From Paenibacillus brevis (GTDB lineage: Bacteria > Bacillota > Bacilli > Paenibacillales > Paenibacillaceae), in the NCBI RefSeq assembly GCF_018919145.1, contig NZ_JAHLQJ010000005.1, forward strand, positions 1-64,000: a stretch of 64,000 nt of DNA. Reading direction: 5' to 3'. Positions within the stretch are counted from its first letter, which is position 1, and the number at the start of each line of letters is the position of its first letter. Positions 1 through 8,534 of the stretch are shown here, one piece after another. The translations under genes were made by a program, and so were the position numbers. Under the pieces are notes generated by a model, which saw only the letters and a list, made by a program, of their open reading frames with translations, ran no database searches and was not told where the DNA came from.

Positions 1-125
1 GTGCCAAAAGGCATTAAAATCCACGGCTGGAGCCGGGCCGAGCACATTTTAGTGCCAAAAGGCATTAAAATTCGCTGCCGGGGCCAGGCTGAGCTTATTT
101 AAGTGCCAAAAGGCATTAAAATTGC
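1..125. repeat. 51-bp tandem repeat array, left locus (window-truncated)
   Basis: Three units begin at 1, 52 and 103. Each opens with the identical 20-mer GTGCCAAAAGGCATTAAAAT followed by 31 bp of diverged GC-rich sequence. The 20-mer holds a small hairpin, TGCC-AAAA-GGCA. The array starts exactly at the window edge, so it may continue upstream. The same 51-bp period and 20-mer recur at 60502-60890. No protein is evident in this copy. Confidence 0.85.
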
Positions 126-165
126 GCCGACGTGGCTGGGTGGAACGAATTATATGTATAGAATA

Positions 166-204
166 GGGGCCCCTTCGTCACCCACGTGACTTTGAAAGGG
201 CCCC
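166..204 (-). terminator. Hairpin downstream of the IDEAL-domain gene
   Basis: Inverted repeat GGGGCCCCTTC (166-176) against GAAAGGGCCCC (194-204), with an inner GTCAC/GTGAC pairing. It lies 26 bp beyond the stop codon of the leftward gene. The T-run after the stem is poor, so it may be an attenuated terminator or an RNA-stabilising stem. Confidence 0.5.
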
Positions 205-229
205 ATTCATCATATTAGAAGCTTCAATT

Positions 230-613
230 CTATATCCATGCCCGCAGATTAACTTGCTTAATAAACTCTGCCGTAGACATAGCTTCCTTTGTTGGTTCCT
301 TCTGCTCATCCACATCATGGTCTTCACCATTTAACACATGCAGAAACAGCTTCTCGTTATGCGTAGCCAATGCGTAATCAATTAACGCTTCCTGCAGCGC
401 CCGTTCTGCTTCCCATTCTATCAGCACTGCTTCCGATTCGACATCTTCGGCAGGAACATAATAGTTCCGTCCTGTCTTCGGAGAGCGGATCACATAATCA
501 AAAGCATTATCCGGATTACGGTCATAAGCAATCACGTAACCATATTCCCCAACAGGAAGATTCTGCTCAAAGGCATCACCGACGAATACAATCTTTTCTC
601 CCAACTGTAGCAT
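230..613 (-). CDS. IDEAL-domain-containing hypothetical protein
   Basis: A 127-residue cytoplasmic protein with no signal peptide or membrane segment. Residues 1-65 look like a small beta-rich domain (KIVFVGDAFEQNLPVGEYGY, then a repeated YV/YY pattern). Residues about 70-95 contain LIDYALATHNEKLFLHVL, which fits the IDEAL motif (a short helical motif found in several Firmicutes proteins, often in adaptor or regulatory roles). The C-terminal 30 residues are charged and likely flexible. The ATG is preceded by GGGAGGAAGACG. It is transcribed alone and leftward, with a hairpin after the stop and a MITE-like element just upstream of its start. The specific function is unknown. Confidence 0.75.
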   Translation of the reverse strand: MLQLGEKIVFVGDAFEQNLPVGEYGYVIAYDRNPDNAFDYVIRSPKTGRNYYVPAEDVESEAVLIEWEAERALQEALIDYALATHNEKLFLHVLNGEDHDVDEQKEPTKEAMSTAEFIKQVNLRAWI

Positions 614-639
614 CGTCTTCCTCCCTGAAATTAAAATGA

Positions 640-892
640 GTGTTCAAAAAGTCAGATTTTCAGCGCCGAGAAGATTGGATAAAGCCAGGACTGAGCAGCG
701 GAGCTACACGTTTTCGAAGAAAACAACTTCGGAAGCATGCGCTTGGCAAAACCTGCGTGAGTCAAATGCTTTCAAAGGAAAGGCATGCCCCGCAAGCAAT
801 GGCTCGGACGGCCCGGCTGAATTCAAGATTCGACGTCGAGTCTGCTTCATGATCTACTTCGCGATCAAAAGATGACTTTCAGAACTACCTCT
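640..892. repeat. MITE-like dispersed repeat, copy A (full length, about 253 bp)
   Basis: Begins GTGTTCAAAAAGTCAGATTT and ends ATGACTTTCAGAACTACCTC, so the ends form inverted repeats (GTTCAAAAAGTCA against TGACTTTCAGAAC). The interior contains the family words CAGCGCCGAGAAG near the left end and CTACTTCGCGATCAAAAGAT near the right end. Between them is a longer, more diverged middle than in the copies at 8535 and 29609. ORFs across it are not protein-like. It fills most of the gap between the IDEAL gene and the MBL hydrolase. Confidence 0.85.
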
Positions 893-942
893 TAAAGTTA
901 TTATATAATCCTACTAAAAAAAATAAAGAAGGGCAACTAGTC

Positions 943-982
943 AAAAAAAAGAACGCAAACCGGGACAGGCCGCAGCTTGCGT
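943..982 (-). terminator. Rho-independent terminator of the MBL/thioredoxin/DedA cluster
   Basis: On the minus strand the arms ACGCAA and TTGCGT (977-982 and 953-958) enclose a GC-rich loop and are followed by a run of eight T. It lies 122 bp past the stop of the MBL hydrolase. Confidence 0.5.
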
Positions 983-1104
983 GCTTCGCAAAGGTTACAA
1001 TTAATTAATGATTAAATATTAGCAAAGCGCTGACAGCTTGTCCAGCCTTTTTGCATTTTTTGCACAGAAATTTGTTGTAAATGCAGAATACCCGTCGAGA
1101 AAGC

Positions 1105-1731
1105 TTAAGATACATAAGGATTGTTCTGCTTCTCAAACCCGATCGTCGTCGTTGGGCCGTGGCCAGGATAGACCTTCGTGCCCTCAGGAAATTTGAATAA
1201 TGTGCCTCTGATCGAGTTATACAAGTCCGCCTCTCTGCCTCCTGGCAGATCGGTACGGCCAATGCTCATTTTGAACAGGCAATCACCCGAGAATAAATGC
1301 TCTCCGCACAAGAAGCTTACACCCCCAGGGGAATGTCCCGGTGTATGAAATACTGTAAACTCATGCCCCGCCAGCTTCAGCTTCTGACCTTGCCCCAGAT
1401 CATACTCGGCCTCAGTCGTCGCGATCGGAACGGTTACATTAGGCCAGAGCAGGGAGCCATTAAGCTTAGGGGTTGTAAGCCATTCCGCTTCCGAAGGATG
1501 GAGGTAAACCGGACAGCCTTTCAGCTTCCGGATTTCGTCCACTCCTCCAATATGGTCGAAGTGGGCGTGCGTCAGTAAAATTGCTTCTATCTCGATATCC
1601 TTGATCCGCTTAATCAGAGCGCCAGGGTTCATGCCAGGATCGATAATAATCGCCTTCTGCTTATCCTCTCCATAGATCAGATAGGCGTTGGTCTGGAGCG
1701 GGCCAAGCGAAAAGCTCTCTACATTCAACAT
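1105..1731 (-). CDS. MBL-fold metallo-hydrolase (YqgX/glyoxalase II-like)
   Basis: A 208-residue cytoplasmic metallo-beta-lactamase-fold hydrolase, the typical length for the short YqgX-like glyoxalase II-related group. The metal-binding signature LLTHAHFDHIGG (THxHxDH) is at about residues 53-64. Further ligands are HTPGHSPGG at about 129, FSGDCLF (bridging Asp) at about 147 and YPGHGPTTT near the C-terminus. The family hydrolyses thioesters such as S-lactoylglutathione-type substrates, but the true substrate here is not readable. The gene follows the thioredoxin-like gene after one base, so the two are probably translationally coupled in the DedA-Trx-MBL operon. No strong separate ribosome binding site is visible. 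Confidence 0.9.
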   Translation of the reverse strand: MLNVESFSLGPLQTNAYLIYGEDKQKAIIIDPGMNPGALIKRIKDIEIEAILLTHAHFDHIGGVDEIRKLKGCPVYLHPSEAEWLTTPKLNGSLLWPNVTVPIATTEAEYDLGQGQKLKLAGHEFTVFHTPGHSPGGVSFLCGEHLFSGDCLFKMSIGRTDLPGGREADLYNSIRGTLFKFPEGTKVYPGHGPTTTIGFEKQNNPYVS

Positions 1732-1732
1732 G

Positions 1733-2302
1733 CTAGATTAACCCGGAGATCAATTTGCGCAATTCGGTTACGACCGATCCGTTCACTCCGGCTCCTTCCT
1801 CATACTTCACAGCCATCGCTTTCCGGACTTCGCCGATCTTCACATCGTAATCCGGTGCCTCCCGGTCGGGATTCTGACGCTTGAACTCAATCATCAGCGC
1901 CTGTACATGCTCCGGTCTTGGCCCCCATTGGCCCAGTACCTGCCCCTGGTCGTCGGCAAAAATGATGATCGGAACGGAACGTCCTCCGTTCGTCAGGAAA
2001 TGCTCCATAAGGTCCTGATGCTGCTCCAGAATAAATACCTCCACCGTTAAGCCCGAAGCTTCAAGCACTTGAAAGACGACGGGTACACTGCGCACCACAT
2101 CCCCGCACCAATCCGCGGCAAGAATCAGTACGCGCAAATTACTCTTGCCTTGCAGTCCCTCAAAAAAGACAAGGTCTTCTTCACTCTGCCAAGCAAATTT
2201 GTCATAATTGGCTTGAAAAGCCTCCTTATTCTTCTGCATGCCCTCCATAAATTGAAGAGGCGTTATTCCAGCTCCGAACTTATACGCAACATTTACACTC
2301 AT
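1733..2302 (-). CDS. Thioredoxin family protein
   Basis: A 189-residue protein with a thioredoxin-like fold. The motif LILAADWCGDVVRSVPVV at about residues 60-77 has one active-site cysteine (WCGDVV) where classical thioredoxins have WCGPC. A cis-Pro region, GRSVPIIIF, lies about 50 residues later. The single cysteine argues against simple disulfide reduction and for a monothiol or sensing role (inference). The ATG at 2302 is preferred over the one at 2311. AAGGGG lies nine bases before 2302 but abuts 2311 directly. It overlaps the stop region of dedA and sits one base before the MBL hydrolase gene, so the three genes form an operon. Confidence 0.85.
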   Translation of the reverse strand: MSVNVAYKFGAGITPLQFMEGMQKNKEAFQANYDKFAWQSEEDLVFFEGLQGKSNLRVLILAADWCGDVVRSVPVVFQVLEASGLTVEVFILEQHQDLMEHFLTNGGRSVPIIIFADDQGQVLGQWGPRPEHVQALMIEFKRQNPDREAPDYDVKIGEVRKAMAVKYEEGAGVNGSVVTELRKLISGLI

Positions 2303-2303
2303 A

Positions 2304-2918
2304 TTAGGCATCCCCTTTCTTTTTTGAAGCTCCGTACCATTTTACGAGAATATACACAATGAACAATGCCGCGGCAACCAGCAAAATCGGAATAACAAGC
2401 GGGCCAGCCTTTTCATCTACATGCTGCCAGCCTTCACCCAGCTTGAGTCCCAGATAGACAAACAACACGGACCAAGGAATAACCGCGAGCGTTGTCAGCG
2501 CGACAAATTTACCCAAAGGCATCTTGGCCATCCCGGCGGGAATAGAGATCGCATGTCTGGCCACCGGAATAAATCTAGCCGTAAAGATCACGCCAGGACC
2601 ATATTTTTCGAACCATGTCTCCGAGACATCGATATGCTTCTTTTGAATTAAAATATATTTGCCGTAGCGCTCCAAAATGGGTCTTCCTCCATAACGCCCG
2701 ATCCAGTAAATAAATATTTGAGCAATCACGCCGCCGACGACACCGAAGATGACAGCCCCTATAAAGTTAATATACCCGCCGTAGACTAAATAGCCGCCAT
2801 AAGCCAAAACAATTTCGCTCGGAATGACTTCAATCATCAGTCCGAACATAATTCCAAAATACCCCATCTGCTGAATCCACTCCAACAGCACGCTAATCAC
2901 TTGATTAATCCATTCCAC
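2304..2918 (-). CDS. DedA family membrane protein
   Basis: A 204-residue integral membrane protein of the DedA/SNARE-associated (VTT) family, which includes flippases of undecaprenyl phosphate and phosphatidylethanolamine. Hydrophobic segments lie near residues 10-30, 40-72, 140-160 and 170-192. The family signature is visible: the acidic EVIPSEIVLAYGGYL at about 30-44 and the Arg-rich FTARFIPVARHAISIPAG at about 110-127. The start is a GTG at 2918 with GGGAGCGGGG eight bases before it; the nearby ATG at 2913 is out of frame. First gene of the leftward operon with the thioredoxin-like and MBL genes. Which lipid it handles cannot be told. Confidence 0.92.
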   Translation of the reverse strand: MEWINQVISVLLEWIQQMGYFGIMFGLMIEVIPSEIVLAYGGYLVYGGYINFIGAVIFGVVGGVIAQIFIYWIGRYGGRPILERYGKYILIQKKHIDVSETWFEKYGPGVIFTARFIPVARHAISIPAGMAKMPLGKFVALTTLAVIPWSVLFVYLGLKLGEGWQHVDEKAGPLVIPILLVAAALFIVYILVKWYGASKKKGDA

Positions 2919-3074
2919 TGCGATTGCCCCGCTCCCTGATTTCCTTTTTCACCAGTCTATTCTATCACAGCCCGGGACATGCATTCTACTTAAGCAAACG
3001 AATCCCATTTAGCTTGAGGGAATGTGCCCTTTCAACATTCAGAGGCATATGCTGAAGAGAAGGAGGGAAGCAAG

Positions 3075-3386
3075 ATGATGCCCAAACCCGGGAAACACAC
3101 TTCACCGCTGCCCACGCCCAGAAAAATCCGCCGCAGCTGCAGCAAGGAGCTGTATCGCACAATCAAGCGGCTGGACACTTATATTCCGGAGGAGCGTATT
3201 CAGCAAGGAGAAGCTCTATATTACCGCAAGGTCATCGGCAATCTGCTATGGATCGCGGAAAATATAAGCAATCGGCGGCTGCTCGCCGACTGGTGGGATG
3301 AAGCCGTTAGTGCAGAGCTCGCCAAGCTGTGGCAGGTGGACCGAGAGAATCTATCCAAAGCCTTCCGGTCCGCATTTGGCGGCTAA
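3075..3386 (+). CDS. Conserved hypothetical protein (103 aa, basic)
   Basis: A small soluble protein, basic at the N-terminus and helical afterwards (RKIRRSCSKELYRTIKRLD, then RKVIGNLLWIAENISNRR). There is no signal peptide and no known catalytic motif. The ATG at 3075 is chosen because AAGGAGGG lies eight bases upstream; the open frame extends to a GTG at 3024 without a site. The gene is convergent with the O-antigen-ligase-type gene, and the two stop codons overlap by four bases. I recognise it only as a Paenibacillus-type conserved hypothetical and do not assign a function. Confidence 0.7.
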   Translation: MMPKPGKHTSPLPTPRKIRRSCSKELYRTIKRLDTYIPEERIQQGEALYYRKVIGNLLWIAENISNRRLLADWWDEAVSAELAKLWQVDRENLSKAFRSAFGG

Positions 3387-5626
3387 TGCGGACCAGGCTG
3401 ACTGGCGGAATCTGAACCGGGACTCATTCGTAAAGCCGGCAGCGACTCTCTCATTCTCCGAAACTGCTCGCCAAGCCGTGCCACTGTCTCCTCTCTTCCG
3501 AAATCCAGATCATTTCTCCGCCAGGGCCCTCCCGCTGTGAATTCCAAATAACGATCGTAAAGCTCCGCTCCTGCGGTGAGCGCTTGCCAGGCAGCCTGCT
3601 GCTGTGATTCCCGGTCTGCCATCGTCATTTCTGCCAGCCGGGAGGCTTCCGACAGTGCGGCAACCCATGTCTTATTACTATAGCGATTCAATTCCGTTGC
3701 CCGCCGCAGATGCTCCAGAGCGGCCAAATCTCCGCTCCCGGCAAGCAGCTTGCCAAGCGCCAGTTCAAGCTCCGGCTGCCCTCGCTCATAGCTGAGTCCG
3801 CGCTGCAGCCAGACGGCGGCGCCTTCCGCATCGGAGCGTGCAGCAAGGGCAAGGTACAGCCCGGGCCTTGCGGGAGCCAAGGCGCTCGCCTGCCGGAGCA
3901 GCTTCTCTGCTTCTCGTGGATGCTGAGCCTCTATGGCAAGAGCCAGTTGCTCCCGCCGCAGACTCACTGCTTGTCCAAAGCACAAGACGGCGGCGCAGAG
4001 CAACACCAGTACAGCGGCGCCGGGCAGCAGAATACGAAAGAAGCGAATACTTCGGGAATGAGCCAGCAGGACAAGCCGATACATTAACGAATGCGTGAGC
4101 AGGCGTCGCCACCTCTGTGGCAGTAACGAAGTTTCTTTCGATGAAGTAATTGGGGCCTCGGCCTTGGCCCAGCGGAACAGCCAGATGAGCAGAAGCCAGA
4201 TCAGACCATAGCTAAGGTCGAAGTCGATGAGGCTGTGAAGCAGGAGGAGCAAGACGCTGGGCAGCAGCCGGCAGCGGCTCTGGAAGGCGGAGCGCAGAGC
4301 CGGGATGATCCAGGCGAGCGGCACCAGCAGGCCTGCAAGCCCGAGATCCAGCAGCAGGTCGAGATAGCCGCTGTGCACCTCGCTGCCCGTATATGGGCTG
4401 CTCTGCACGCTGCGATAGACGCTGCGCCAGGTGTCCCCGCCCTGGCCGAGCCAGGGCGCACCGCCGATGAGCCGCAGGGCATCGGCATACATGTCGCCGC
4501 GCGCGAGCAGCGTCGCGGCGCCCGTAAGGCGCTGCGGCAACGCCTGCAGCGCGGCGGGCCGTGCCGCCGCCAGCGCCAGCAGGCCTGCGGCTGCGGCGAG
4601 GGCGGCAACACCGGCAGCGCAGCGCTTGCCGGTGATACAGCGCAGTGCGCGCGGGCCTGCGGCGGCGAGCGCTGCGCTGACTGCGGCCCAGCCGCCGAGG
4701 ACGGCGGCAAGGGCCGCAAGGCCCTGCAGTGCGGGCGGGGCCAAGCCCGCACGCATGAGCGGCGCCGCCAGCAGAGCGCCGGCGCCAAGGGCAGCCGCGC
4801 TGTGCAGGGCGAAGCGCAGCCGCTCCCCGCGGCGCAGCAGGAGGGCGGCGACGGCCCAGGCCGCCGCAAGCGCCGCGAAGGCGCCGCGCGACTCCGTCAG
4901 CAGCAGGCACAGCGCAAAGGCCGGTGCCAGGGCACCGGCTCGCTGCCCCTGCCAGCGTCCCGCGCGGCTGAAGGCCTGCCGGGGCAAGGCGGCAAGGGCG
5001 GTCAACCGCTCCAGCAGCGCAGCTCCCATCACGGCTCCGAACGTATTCGGATACTGGAGCAGACCGCCAAGCCTTGCCCCGGCAGCAGCCACCTCGCGAT
5101 CCGCTGTGCGCAGGATCGCGCCAGGCCACGGCAGGCAGCCATAGACGACGGCCAGTGACGCAAGCGCCAACAGGCCCGTGGCCAGCAGCCAGCCGGACTC
5201 CAGAAAGCGGGCAGCCCTTCTTCCTCCGGAAGAGGCTGCCTGTAACGCGGCTGCATAACCCGACGCGAACAGCCAGAATACCGCGGACAAAATAGTCGCT
5301 TGTACAGAAGCAGGTTCGAGGCCCAAGTGCAAGATATAAAGAACAGCTAGAGCAGTTGGAGCCAGAACAGCTGGAACTGGAGCCGCCTGACGCAAAGGAG
5401 CCGTCATCGGCTCGGATTGGCGAACTTTTGGAGATACTCTCGAGCTTTTTTGAATCCACCTAAGCGCAATAATGATTGTCATCCCTGTCATCCAGAAGGC
5501 TATAAGCAGAAGGGTCGCGCTATCCTCAAGAAAGAACATTCCGCCCAATGCGCAGGTGGCAAGCAGAGTAAATACGAGTACGGATCTTAACCCCGCAACA
5601 GCCCATCCGCCCTCTCCCGTCCCCAT
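3383..5626 (-). CDS. O-antigen ligase-type (Wzy/WaaL) membrane protein with C-terminal helical repeats
   Basis: A 747-residue polytopic membrane protein. Residues about 10-520 contain a dozen or more hydrophobic segments. The family-typical segments are LLLTESRGAFAALAAAW at about 255 and GGDTWRSVYRSVQSSPYTGS, followed by EVHSGYLDLLLDLGLAGLLV, at about 400-440. A further TM pair lies near 530-560. The last about 170 residues (LLRQASALAPARPGLYLAL onwards) look like TPR-type helical repeats. The family polymerises or ligates oligosaccharides at the outer face of the membrane; the acceptor is unknown. The ATG at 5626 has GGGAGGG seven bases before it. The frame runs on to 5806 but would cross a T-tailed hairpin. 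About 4250-5000 is conspicuously GC- and Ala-rich compared with its neighbours. Confidence 0.85.
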   Translation of the reverse strand: MGTGEGGWAVAGLRSVLVFTLLATCALGGMFFLEDSATLLLIAFWMTGMTIIIALRWIQKSSRVSPKVRQSEPMTAPLRQAAPVPAVLAPTALAVLYILHLGLEPASVQATILSAVFWLFASGYAAALQAASSGGRRAARFLESGWLLATGLLALASLAVVYGCLPWPGAILRTADREVAAAGARLGGLLQYPNTFGAVMGAALLERLTALAALPRQAFSRAGRWQGQRAGALAPAFALCLLLTESRGAFAALAAAWAVAALLLRRGERLRFALHSAAALGAGALLAAPLMRAGLAPPALQGLAALAAVLGGWAAVSAALAAAGPRALRCITGKRCAAGVAALAAAAGLLALAAARPAALQALPQRLTGAATLLARGDMYADALRLIGGAPWLGQGGDTWRSVYRSVQSSPYTGSEVHSGYLDLLLDLGLAGLLVPLAWIIPALRSAFQSRCRLLPSVLLLLLHSLIDFDLSYGLIWLLLIWLFRWAKAEAPITSSKETSLLPQRWRRLLTHSLMYRLVLLAHSRSIRFFRILLPGAAVLVLLCAAVLCFGQAVSLRREQLALAIEAQHPREAEKLLRQASALAPARPGLYLALAARSDAEGAAVWLQRGLSYERGQPELELALGKLLAGSGDLAALEHLRRATELNRYSNKTWVAALSEASRLAEMTMADRESQQQAAWQALTAGAELYDRYLEFTAGGPWRRNDLDFGREETVARLGEQFRRMRESLPALRMSPGSDSASQPGPH

Positions 5627-5670
5627 CTTTATTCCCTCCCATTTCTCACACCTTATTTCAGAAACCACGC

Positions 5671-5699
5671 AAAAAAAGCCAACACTATAAGTGTTGACT
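5671..5699 (-). terminator. Rho-independent terminator of the methyltransferase gene
   Basis: Read leftward, GTCAACACT-TAT-AGTGTTGGC is followed by seven T. It separates the methyltransferase stop (5807) from the O-antigen-ligase-type start (5626). It is the main reason for rejecting the longer N-terminus of that gene. Confidence 0.75.
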
Positions 5700-5806
5700 T
5701 CCTGCTCCCGGAACAAACCGGGATCCTCTAATGATTGCAAGTAGCGGCATGAGCCGGCATCCTGGTAACGATTATCTCTTAACCAGATTCCTATGCCCGA
5801 TGACAA

Positions 5807-6973
5807 TTACATCATGGGAAGCAAATCGCGGCAGGCCCGTTCCAAATAGGGGGAAGCCCCGAGGAAATCCCGGAACACCATGTATTCCTGCCATAATCTG
5901 TCGCGGTCTCCGCTTTCCGATCGAACCGCACGGATCAATATATTTTTCGGGGTATGTTCCATATCAATGAACTCCAGCAGCTGCGTCTTGTAGCCCATCA
6001 GATCAAGCAGCTTGGCCCTAATCGCATCGGTTGCCAGTGCCGAGAAGCGTTCCTTGAGAATGCCATGCCCCAACAACGGGTCTAATACAGGCTGCTGAAC
6101 CTGCTCGAACAACTCATGCTGACAGCATGGTACCGAGAGAATGACGGAGGCGTCCCAGCGGATTGCCTTTTCCAGTGCCGCATCGGTTGCCGTGTCACAG
6201 GCATGCAGCGTAACAACCATATCTACCCGCTCTAATTCATCATAGTCCGCAATATCGCCGACAAGAAACTTCAAGTTTTGATAATTCAGCTTTTTCGCCA
6301 GCGATCCGCAATGTTCGATGACATCCGCTTTCAAGTCGAGTCCGACAATATTCAATTCTCTTTTCAACTCGATCGACAAATAATGATATAAGGCGAAAGT
6401 CAGATAGGACTTGCCGCAGCCGAAATCAATGATAGTTAGCGGACGGTCGGCCGGTAAATGAGGGAGCACATCCTGAACCATTTCTAAAAAGCGATTGATT
6501 TGACGAAACTTGTCATATTTCTTGGCAAGCACTTTGCCTTCCGAATTCATGATCCCCAATTCTACAAGAAAGGGTACAGGTATACCCTCATCGAGGATAT
6601 ACCTTTTGGTCCGGTTATGGGTAAGCTCCCCGGGCTTTTTAGTAGCTTGCTTTTTAAGGATGGAAACCTTGTATTTTTTGCTGATCAGGATCTGGTAATC
6701 AGCTTCAGACGTATAGATTTGCGCTTGACGGAAGGTCTGCTCGAATAACGGCATTACCTGTCTGCTCAATGAGCCTGCCGGAATATTCTCATGAGTAACC
6801 TTGTTTTTATAATGATAAGTCAATTGGTAATTCAGCTTCTGCTTCAGCAGGACGGGCTTAATGACGACTTTGGTGTAGCTCTCCTCATCAGCTTTGCGCT
6901 GCTGGCTTAATATAGCCGTAATCAAATGCCCCTGCTGGTCCGTATGCTCTAATAATTCAATCAGCTTGTCCAA
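5807..6973 (-). CDS. Class I SAM-dependent methyltransferase
   Basis: A 388-residue cytoplasmic protein. The C-terminal half holds a Rossmann methyltransferase domain: motif I TIIDFGCGKSYLTFALYHYL at about residues 183-202, acidic GLDLKADVIEHC at about 217, GDIADYDELERVDMVVTLHA at about 240 and HACDTATDAA, which is typical of the Methyltransf_32-like group. The N-terminal about 170 residues are a mixed, Lys-rich region that may bind RNA or protein (inference). The start appears to be TTG at 6973, with only a weak site (GAGCG) before it, so the exact N-terminus is uncertain. It may be cotranscribed with the upstream DUF6483 gene, 21 bases away. Substrate unknown. Confidence 0.85.
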   Translation of the reverse strand: MDKLIELLEHTDQQGHLITAILSQQRKADEESYTKVVIKPVLLKQKLNYQLTYHYKNKVTHENIPAGSLSRQVMPLFEQTFRQAQIYTSEADYQILISKKYKVSILKKQATKKPGELTHNRTKRYILDEGIPVPFLVELGIMNSEGKVLAKKYDKFRQINRFLEMVQDVLPHLPADRPLTIIDFGCGKSYLTFALYHYLSIELKRELNIVGLDLKADVIEHCGSLAKKLNYQNLKFLVGDIADYDELERVDMVVTLHACDTATDAALEKAIRWDASVILSVPCCQHELFEQVQQPVLDPLLGHGILKERFSALATDAIRAKLLDLMGYKTQLLEFIDMEHTPKNILIRAVRSESGDRDRLWQEYMVFRDFLGASPYLERACRDLLPMM

Positions 6974-6994
6974 TCATATCACGCTCGCTTTCTC

Positions 6995-7654
6995 TTACAC
7001 TTGATGCTCCCAGGCGGCCAGCCAGGCCAGTTCTCCCTCTTGCACCTCTTCCGGCGGAAGCCCTCCCCGGATCAGTTCTTCCGGAGAGAGGAGAGAGAGT
7101 CGCCGGTAAAAGAGGATGCCTTCCTCTTTGGTGATGGCCTTGCTCTTTAATAACCGATAAAGTGTATCCTCCGCCTGATCATACCTGCGAAGTTCCTCCT
7201 GATAGTCCAGAAGCAGCCGTTCAGTATCAACGGGCAGCACATAAGGCTTCAGCAGAATGCGCAGGTCGTCTACAGAAGCCTCCAGATTCCATAATTCCCG
7301 CTGGGTACCGTACTGGCTGGCAGCCAGGAAAAGATGAAGGGCTTTGATCTGTCTGCGAATTCCCTGATCAGGATCTCCGGAGGATAGAAGGATATCGCCC
7401 TCCTCCTTGACCAGCTTGGCCAAGCTTTGCAGCTTATCGGATTCGACGGATCCTCCCGATCTCATCAGTTCAACAAGATCTCTGGCAGACAGCCCTCCGA
7501 TCAGGTCCGAGTTAAGTCTGAACAAACGCCGATACAGATCATCGATCTGCCAGAGGGCATCGATCCATTTACGCTGCTGCTTCAGGTCAAATATCTTTCC
7601 GATCATTTCCGTCATTTCTTCAATCATACGAACCAGATAGTCCTTGCGCAGCAT
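6995..7654 (-). CDS. DUF6483-like helical protein
   Basis: A 219-residue, almost entirely helical, acidic cytoplasmic protein starting MLRKDYLVRMIEEMTEMIGK. It shows TPR-like spacing of Leu/Tyr/Ala (ALHLFLAASQYGTQRE; LLLDYQEELRRYDQAEDTLY) and ends in WLAAWEHQV. The family is a conserved Firmicutes domain of unknown function. The ATG at 7654 has GGGAGGA ten bases upstream. The longer frame to 7741 would overlap the neighbouring hydrolase gene, so the shorter start is preferred. It lies between the hydrolase and the methyltransferase on the same strand with 28- and 21-base gaps, so a three-gene operon is likely. Confidence 0.75.
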   Translation of the reverse strand: MLRKDYLVRMIEEMTEMIGKIFDLKQQRKWIDALWQIDDLYRRLFRLNSDLIGGLSARDLVELMRSGGSVESDKLQSLAKLVKEEGDILLSSGDPDQGIRRQIKALHLFLAASQYGTQRELWNLEASVDDLRILLKPYVLPVDTERLLLDYQEELRRYDQAEDTLYRLLKSKAITKEEGILFYRRLSLLSPEELIRGGLPPEEVQEGELAWLAAWEHQV

Positions 7655-7682
7655 AAGCTGTCCATCCTCCCAAAATCGGCAC

Positions 7683-8471
7683 TTATTGAAGCCCGCTCGC
7701 AAACTCCCTGATGATATCGGCGAGCCGCTGCGGTTCTTCATACATACTCATATGTCCAGCCTCATGAATAACTGCCTTGGTAACATGCTCTTTATCTGTT
7801 GTGAAAGTTCTTTCCGGAGGGATAATGCCGTCTTTCCCTCCGGCAACAAGAAGCACCGGAATCGGAGCAGAGGAGAGCACATCTCTGCGGTCTTCCCGTT
7901 CACGCATCGCCATCGCCGCTCCAACAGCTCCTTGCGGCGGTGTTTTATAGCCAAGTTCCTTCACACGGTCAACAGCCGCAGACAGCTTATCCAGCGACTT
8001 CGGAGCAAACAGACCGGGAACCAGCCCGTCAATAAAGGGGGTAATCCCTTCGGAGTTAATGGTCGCTATGGCCTTTACGCGCTTTTCTTTAGCTTCATCA
8101 CTGTCCGGATATGCGGTGGAATGAACAAGGCCAAAACCGCTGAGACGGCTGTTGTAACGTTGTGCCAGTGACAGAGCGATATATCCGCCCATTGAATGGC
8201 CGAGCACCGCATATTTCTCCACGCCAAGCTCTTCCAGCAACAAGGCAACATCGTCCGCCATTTGTTCTATAGTATACGCACCCAGCGGCGCATCCGAAGC
8301 TCCATGTCCCCGAAGATCAGGCATAATAACACGGAAGGAATCCGCCAACAGCGGAGCGACATTCTCCCAATAGGCCGAGCTTCCGCAGAAGCCGTGCAAC
8401 AGGACGAGAACCTCTCCTTCTCCTTGCTCTTCATAAGCGATCGTCAAGCTGCCAACTGTCACTTTCTCCAT
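7683..8471 (-). CDS. Alpha/beta-fold hydrolase
   Basis: A 262-residue soluble hydrolase of normal length for the family. The oxyanion segment is LVLLHGFCGSSAYWEN at about residues 22-37. The nucleophile elbow GHSMGGY places Ser at about 96. The acidic residue is in LLVAGGKDGIIPPE at about 207, and the catalytic His is in HEAGHMSMYEEP near 243. Homologues are esterases, lactonases or C-C hydrolases, and the substrate cannot be told. It starts with ATG behind GAAGGG. It is the first gene of the likely hydrolase-DUF6483-methyltransferase operon, and a MITE-like element lies 60 bp upstream of its start. Confidence 0.9.
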   Translation of the reverse strand: MEKVTVGSLTIAYEEQGEGEVLVLLHGFCGSSAYWENVAPLLADSFRVIMPDLRGHGASDAPLGAYTIEQMADDVALLLEELGVEKYAVLGHSMGGYIALSLAQRYNSRLSGFGLVHSTAYPDSDEAKEKRVKAIATINSEGITPFIDGLVPGLFAPKSLDKLSAAVDRVKELGYKTPPQGAVGAAMAMREREDRRDVLSSAPIPVLLVAGGKDGIIPPERTFTTDKEHVTKAVIHEAGHMSMYEEPQRLADIIREFASGLQ

Positions 8472-8534
8472 TATGAGCCCTTCTTTCCTTTAAATTACTA
8501 TTCATCTCGGATCAACTTGCACTATTAAAAGCAT

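Noticed and set aside
640..892. Small ORFs (70-79 residues) in MITE copy A
   Set aside because: Basic, low-information products within a non-coding repeat; not conserved in copies B-D.
4235..5158. Several long ORFs on both strands (4201-5459)
   Set aside because: They are shadows of the GC-rich ligase gene; their products are Arg/Ala/Gln-rich without domain signatures.
5627..5806. 60-residue N-terminal extension of the ligase-type protein
   Set aside because: The extension would translate through a T-tailed terminator hairpin (5671-5699); the start at 5626 has a proper ribosome binding site.
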